The notes below the pieces were generated by a model. It searched no databases and had not been told where the DNA came from. It was given only the letters and a program-made list of their open reading frames with translations. From NCBI GenBank assembly GCA_026027325.1, contig JAMSLZ010000008.1:1488001-1552000 (forward strand): a DNA stretch of 64,000 nt. Direction: 5' to 3'. Source of the DNA: Actinomucor elegans (lineage: Eukaryota > Mucoromycota > Mucoromycetes > Mucorales > Mucoraceae). This document shows, one piece after another, positions 59,178-64,000 of this stretch (positions are counted from its first letter, which is position 1; every line of letters begins with the position of its first letter). Position numbers and translations under genes: made by a program.

Positions 59178-60244
59178 AGAAACAGTACGTTTAATTTTAC
59201 TATTTCCCTAAAATCGAAGGATTACTTTGGTACATTACTGCTCTGCACTCGGTTTTATAGTATTAAAGGATCCCATAAAATATGACTTACTTTCTTCTTC
59301 CTTGATCCAGTATTCAATTACCGCAGATCAATGGTTTAATATTCCACATTTCAGTATATAGATTAACACCTGAATATCTATTAGGCGAATACATTATCAA
59401 AGTTGTTGGTGTATCGGAGAGAGCATACTATATTCTATCTATTTCCTGGGAACAAAGATATGATACCGATTCTATTGTACACCAATAACGTAAACGTATT
59501 AGGCCGGCCTCTCTATTTCCTGCATCCAGCCCTTGAATAATAAGAAAATGAATCAAGAAAGCACATTAATAGAACCTTTTTATGCTTGTAATGTACATGA
59601 ATAACGCATCAAGTTTCCTTAAAGTCATAGAGATTTGTTTTTCAGGTTTTTGATATATTATCAGCATCGTGCTCTGGTAATAAAACGAGCTTTTGACATG
59701 ACGCCAAAAAATACAAAAAATACGGGAATATACTTAAAACGATAAAAAATAAGGAAATGGAGGCATTATGCCTCTGAATAGCTTGAGTGCTGTCTCAAAA
59801 TAGTGCAAAGGTTTACCACCAACACTACAGTGCAATACTCTCAATCTTCATTAATTGCCGATGATTTAATGTAGATAATAGTTATTATTACTATTGTGGT
59901 CTACTCAGGTTTGCAAAACAAAAACTACCATAAATTTGAATTTATCTTTTGACGCCCACAAGGCACATCAACCAATATAAAAATCATTTATTATTTCCTT
60001 TAATTCGTGGAGTGATTGTTGATAAAAAGGTATATTTTGGGAGTTTATAGATACAGCCAATTTTCGACTACTGTATATCAAAAAAGTATATCAAACGTAA
60101 TTCAGATATATAAGGGGTTTCCAGGCCTATTTTATCCGAAATTATGCCTCGAACATGCTTTTTATACTAAAAGTACATCGGTGATTCAAAAGCGTTCACC
60201 GCGAGCTATATCTTTAGCTTTTTCTTTGAAATTGAGCCATTTTT

Positions 60245-60330
60245 AATCTCTCCCAGATCTCTCGGTCGTTCCCGATTTAATATCACATCTGAAGACTAGT
60301 ATATGTTCAGACTGAACTGCATCATCTTTG
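60245..60330 (+). repeat. Dispersed repeat family copy
   Basis: Reads CCAGATCTCTCGGTCGTTCC, CGATTTAATATCACATCTGA, then a TTCAGACTGAACTGCATCAT flank. It is nearly complete and lies about 190 nt upstream of another copy in the same orientation. Confidence 0.6.
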
Positions 60331-60434
60331 GTACGGTTATTTAAGTGAAGCATTAAGGGTATATTACCTTCTCATGAATGGCTTTAAATTGTTTGCACTT
60401 TATGTATATTAAGTCTATAGAACAATAGATGTTT

Positions 60435-60500
60435 TACCAGATCTCGGTCAAACGTCGCATCTGAGAAGTAGTCCATACCCAGGATCTAGTAACCCCTTTA
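60435..60500 (+). repeat. Dispersed repeat family copy
   Basis: Reads CAGATCTCGGTCAAACGTCG, CATCTGAGAAGTAGTCCATA, then CCCAGGATCTAGTAACC. It has a well preserved core. Confidence 0.65.
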
Positions 60501-60922
60501 TTTGACTGAAAATACAATGAATGTTCTGCACTGTTAGCCATGAATTTATATTTTATAATAGTCGTTACGCTTCCTCCGGACATACTGTCAAAAATGGGTT
60601 TGCTAATATGAACGAATTGCAGCCCAAATGACAACACTTTTATTAATATACATAATGCAGTTTGTGATCAACAGCTCTAATGAGGCAATGATGATCAATA
60701 CAAGCTCATGACCGATGTGTGAGACCTTAATCATTGGTAGAAAAAGCGGAAAAGACAAAGTATAGGAGTGTTCTCCTAATAATTGAACGTTTGTAAACAG
60801 ATGAAGATCATCTTTCACTATGCGTTTATTTGATGAAATAGAAGTAAGATAGATATAGCGGCGTTGAGTCGCGATTGGCAGACCAAGGCTATAATAGGAG
60901 CTGTGTATAATCACTTCTTACT

Positions 60923-62569
60923 TTAGTAAATGACCCTTATATCACGCTATAAATGGGTATGTTTAATATAAACTGATATTTGTTTACATGTTAATTACTA
61001 GTACCTTGATAACAATCGGCGGCTCTTGCGTGTTAGGCCTAGATATCTCCGCCAACTCTTTTCCAGCCTAAATCGTGATACATGAGTTTGGAAATCTAAA
61101 TTTGCTTATAATGCACTTACACTTGTCGTTCCGCCTTCTATCAATTGAGATAACGACAGCGATTTCTTGCTCATTTTCAAGATAGAGCGCACTCGATCAG
61201 TTACTAAATCTAAGTAAGCAACTGTGAGCGCCCGCCATTCCACAACCACAGGATCCGCCATATCAAACATTGGAGTGACTTCCACCTTGGGCTGGCCAGG
61301 CAAAAGCGAGTTTCGTCGATAGTTTTCTATGCCCCTTTCATAATCTTTCTGTTTCAGCGTAATAAATCCTGTGTCTATCAGAAGCCCACCTATTTGTTGA
61401 TTATACGTTAGTAAAGCACGCTTTTACTTTGATTTTCCATGTGCGTTTGCATGCACAGTCGCTAAGGAGGTAACATAGGAGAAAGCTTACCGTTTGAATA
61501 ATCTGGTAGGGGCGTCAATTGCTCAGTTCCTTCAATTACAGCGCCCAATAATTTTTCCATTGGCTCAATGAGGCAATATACCATCCATTGAGATAACTTA
61601 TGAAACGCTACCATCGTGTCGTTCCCTGTAATTGCAGAGCACGGCCATACATCTCCTAACTGATAGGTGCCACCATTACAGCAGGTTGGGTCTTGGACAG
61701 TCCATAGTTCTCCCATTTCCATTACTACAGGCCAAAGAGTTTCTAAATGAATTAAGGGTCCTTTTTTCGTTTTAATGGTAGTTGGGTGACCTAGAAGGTA
61801 ATCTATATACAGTAATTAGCATAAAGGAGCCCCTATACGTGTTACTATTTACCCAACATATTTCCAGGACGAGGAAGATGACCCTCTTCACCTCCAAAAT
61901 AATCAGGACGTCGTTGAAGTGCATGTGCCAAGTGCTTTAGGAGTTCAAGTCTTGACTCTAAACCGATCAACGTTTCAGAGCTTGCCTTGAACCCTGCCAG
62001 TAAATCATCCAACGTTAGACGCATCAATGCCTCCGCTATTCATATATGGTTAAGATTAAGCTTTATGAATATGAACTATTAGGCTTACCGTCAACTCGGT
62101 GGGGTTGATTCGAGTTGATAGAAAAAGTACCAGCAATAAACATATCTAAAACAGCAATAGCAATCGCCTCTCTTTTTTTAAAGGTACGGTTGGTAGTGGA
62201 TTCTTTGTAAAAGTAGCCTATTTGAGGGTCTATATCTAACAAAATTGCTACAACAAACAAGTCCAGAACCCGTCTGGTCTGTTCGGTTGGATCCGTTCCG
62301 AGACTTGCCCAGGAATTGATCAGTGTTTGAATACGAGGACGTCCACCAACATCAAAAAGACGCCAACACCCATGGACAGGTATTTGAGATGGCTCATCAA
62401 AATCTCTTTTGATGAGAGATATTACTAGCTGTACCATATCTTGTAGTTTTGTAGTATCAATATCAAAGTGCTGGAGCTTGTTCTTGACAGCTGCTTCTTG
62501 CACTTTGAAACATCCTTCACGTACTGCACGCAGACTTGAAAGATATTCTGTATCGAGTGGTACCACCAT
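60923..62569 (-). CDS. URC4: URC4-like uracil catabolism protein (DUF1688)
   Basis: Member of the DUF1688 family that includes yeast Urc4 and fission yeast Urg3, required for the URC route of uracil degradation; its reaction is not well defined. Exons 62569-62089, 62035-61853, 61790-61491, 61389-61121, 61067-61005 and a tentative 60946-60923 give about 439 residues. Family blocks are 'LTLDDLLAGFKASSETLIGL' with 'ESRLELLKHLAHAL', 'RPGNML', 'IHLETLWPVVMEMGELW', 'CCNGGTYQLGDVWPCSAI', 'FHKLSQWMVYCLIEPMEKLL', 'GGLLIDTGFITLK' and 'PMFDMADPVVVEWRALTVAY'. The last exon (24 nt, ...KRDIRVIY) is inferred; without it the protein ends shortly after exon 5 (VLVINM). It is divergent from an isochorismatase-fold gene. 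Confidence 0.9.
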
Positions 62570-62884
62570 TTACTCTATTTTCAAAACAAGATAATGATGA
62601 AAGAAAAACAAAAGAAAAGAAACCAGATGTTTATATATAATGAAAACGACCTCAATAGGAGACTAATACATGGTAACTGTCTAGACATTGAAAGGGATTG
62701 ATAATCACTGTTTCTTTAAATACGACTCTCCTATCATTGATGACTGTAATTAGTTGCAGATCCAAGGTCTATAGTGGCTATTGTGCGGAGTACAATGTTT
62801 CACTACGGTTGCTGGTATACCACGCTTTTCAAAAATATAGCACCAACTTAATAACGTTTTTTCCCACTCTTTCTTCTATACCAA
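62570..62884. promoter_or_regulatory. Bidirectional promoter, URC4 / isochorismatase-like gene
   Basis: The 315 nt between two divergent start codons. An A-rich leader precedes URC4 (62580-62625) and a TATATAAT stretch lies at about 62633-62641. There is room for only one compact shared control region. Confidence 0.5.
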
Positions 62885-63708
62885 ATGTCCATCAAGAAAA
62901 TCACAAAGTTATTACCTCAAACAACTGCCTTGTTCGTCTGCGATGTCCAAGAAGTCTTCAAGGGGCTCATTTGGCAATATCCTTCTGTTATTTCTGTTGC
63001 TGGAAAAATGGTAAAGTCTTAAATAGCATAATAAAATCAAGCTCTCATTTCTTTCTATTAAGATCAAAGCCAGTAAGCTTTTAGATATTCCTATTGTAGT
63101 GACTGAGCAGTATCCCAAAGGTATTTTGCCCCTATGTTTATCTAAACTGCGTTATAACGCGTCTTTTGTTTAGCGTTTGGACATACTGTTGCAGAACTTG
63201 ATATTTCAGATGCAAGTGTTTGCCTTGCAAAGACCAAGTTCAGTATGTATTTGCCCGAAGTAGTTGATGTTTTAAACAAGAACAATACAAAATCTATCTT
63301 GTTATTGGGAATTGAGGTAACAGTGGCAATTTCTTTCCCGAGATACGTACACTAATAGGACCAAACTTTAGAGCCATGTTTGTGTTCTTCAAACAGCTCT
63401 TGAACTCCTCGAAAACGATTACGATGTCTATGTTATCGCTGATGGTGTTTCTTCTCAAAACTACCCTGAGATTGATATCGCTATTGCTGTAAGTTATTAT
63501 AAAAAGTTTCAGATAGCTATTACTAACAAACAAGTAGCGCATGAAATCCGCTGGAGCTACAATCACCACTTCGGAATCCGTTCTCTTCCAATTAGTTCAA
63601 GATGCTAAACATGAGAAATTCAAGGGCGTTAGTGGTATAGTAAAGGAATACATGGAATCTAGCAAAGTCAATAAGCTTTTGCAAAGGTTTTCTGGCGCCA
63701 ATTTGTAA
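62885..63708 (+). CDS. Isochorismatase-domain hydrolase (ISOC1/2-like)
   Basis: Cysteine-hydrolase fold enzyme of the isochorismatase superfamily. Exons 62885-63010, 63063-63120, 63174-63316, 63372-63488 and 63538-63708 give 204 residues, the usual ISOC1/2 length. The catalytic triad positions are visible: Asp in '[10 protein letters not shown]' (about residue 20), Lys in 'LAKTKFSMY' (about 83) and Cys in '[18 protein letters not shown]' (about 112), followed by '[10 protein letters not shown]'. The C-terminus '[18 protein letters not shown]' is the ISOC2-type ending. The substrate is unknown. The superfamily also contains ureidoacrylate hydrolase (RutB) of bacterial uracil breakdown, which makes the pairing with URC4 suggestive. 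Confidence 0.92.
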
Positions 63709-63735
63709 TAAATAAGCATTTATTTTGTATATCTT

Positions 63736-63974
63736 CTATGATTCAAAACTCTTTTCCCAGAATCCATTTCCTTTATTCACTTGCGATGCTGGAGCAATGT
63801 GATTCTTTGACTTTAAGGCGCGGATGGCTGCTTTAAATCCAGGGTATAATTGAGCAACGTTCATCTTCCACCATGCACGGTTGTACTCCATTTGACGGTC
63901 ATAAGCTTTGTTTAAAAAGTCTTTATAGAATACTGACATGGCTTCTGCTGTAACTTCTTCGCCCTTTTGTTTTA
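63736..63974 (-). CDS. COA8/APOPT1-like mitochondrial protein, 3' exon only
   Basis: Only the last exon is in the window; a TATAG acceptor at 63975-63979 precedes it and earlier exons lie beyond the right edge. The visible 78 residues include 'GEEVTAEAMSVFYKDFLNKA' and 'YDRQMEYNRAWWKMN', which align well with the conserved C-terminal part of COA8 (APOPT1), a mitochondrial cytochrome c oxidase assembly/protection factor ('AEEM..FYKEFL' and 'YNRDWYKRN' in animals). It converges on the isochorismatase-like gene with 27 nt between stops. Confidence 0.75.
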
Positions 63975-64000
63975 CTATAATGCATGGTTAAAAAAAATGC

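Larger units (their letters stand above)
58053..60922. other. Gene-poor region, 2.9 kb
   Basis: No supported gene. ORFs of up to about 100 codons (for example 60016-60246 and 60603-60914) lack recognisable motifs. It contains a tRNA A-box-like sequence (about 58178-58207), an 18-nt T run (59160-59177) and three or more dispersed repeat copies (58405-58480, 60245-60330, 60435-60500). Confidence 0.6.

Noticed and set aside
60016..60914. Two ORFs (76 and 103 codons) as remnants of a transposon
   Set aside because: No transposase, integrase or reverse transcriptase motif in either; the only repeat signal here is the short dispersed family.
1..64000. CRISPR arrays, prokaryotic operons, rRNA genes
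   Set aside because: No regularly spaced direct repeats with unique spacers, no polycistronic spacing, and introns throughout; the window is eukaryotic nuclear DNA.

Overview
The window is a gene-dense, AT-rich stretch of nuclear DNA from a filamentous, early-diverging fungus. Mucoromycota, probably Mucorales, is my inference. The reasons are many short introns (about 45-90 nt, GT...AG, A/T-rich), the standard genetic code, a chitin synthase with a DEK_C tail, a PDR-type ABC pump, the large NAD-glutamate dehydrogenase and a URC4-type uracil catabolism protein. A KLRAQ-domain (PPP1R21-like) protein that I do not know from budding yeast points the same way. I see no prokaryotic operon, plasmid, CRISPR array, rRNA, convincing tRNA or intact transposon.

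Layout, left to right: 3' part of a class V-like chitin synthase (2-2903, +); MADS-box regulator (4870-5968, -); FRG1 homologue (7542-8536, +) converging tail to tail on a questin-oxidase-like gene (8540-9740, -); SAGA adaptor ADA2 (9872-11494, -); tubby-like protein with a Trp/Cys-rich tail (14051-15070, -); ATP synthase OSCP (15354-16280, -); farnesyl diphosphate synthase (17678-19137, -); NAD-GDH (19839-23062, -); KLRAQ coiled-coil protein (24049-26615, +); splicing factor PRP31 (28196-29876, +); a gene joining an RGS domain to an FSP1/AIFM2-like FAD oxidoreductase (30782-33378, +); RhoGEF with a PH-like region (35929-39548, +); mitochondrial TPR protein (39742-40854, -); cohesin regulator PDS5 (41698-46237, +); PDR ABC transporter (47534-52138, -); proteasome ATPase RPT5 (53533-55102, -); a tentative small membrane protein (55321-55845, -); MTHFR (56085-58052, -); URC4/DUF1688 (60923-62569, -) divergent from an isochorismatase-fold hydrolase (62885-63708, +); and the 3' exon of a COA8-like cytochrome oxidase assembly factor (63736-63974, -).

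Most genes are housekeeping and do not form one pathway. Local pairs of interest are FRG1/questin oxidase (stop codons 3 nt apart), URC4/isochorismatase (316-nt shared promoter) and the PDS5 promoter with two ACGCGT boxes. The gene deserts (about 3.2-3.5, 13.8, 26.9-27.3, 46.5-47.3, 53, 58.4 and 60.2-60.5 kb) carry decayed copies of one dispersed repeat family with a core like GGTCAAATGTCGCATCTGA.

The strongest novelty candidate is the RGS-oxidoreductase fusion at 30782-33378. Exon/intron structures were worked out by eye from reading frame, splice signals and family homology. Exon ends may be off by a few bases, and very small exons are the least certain.
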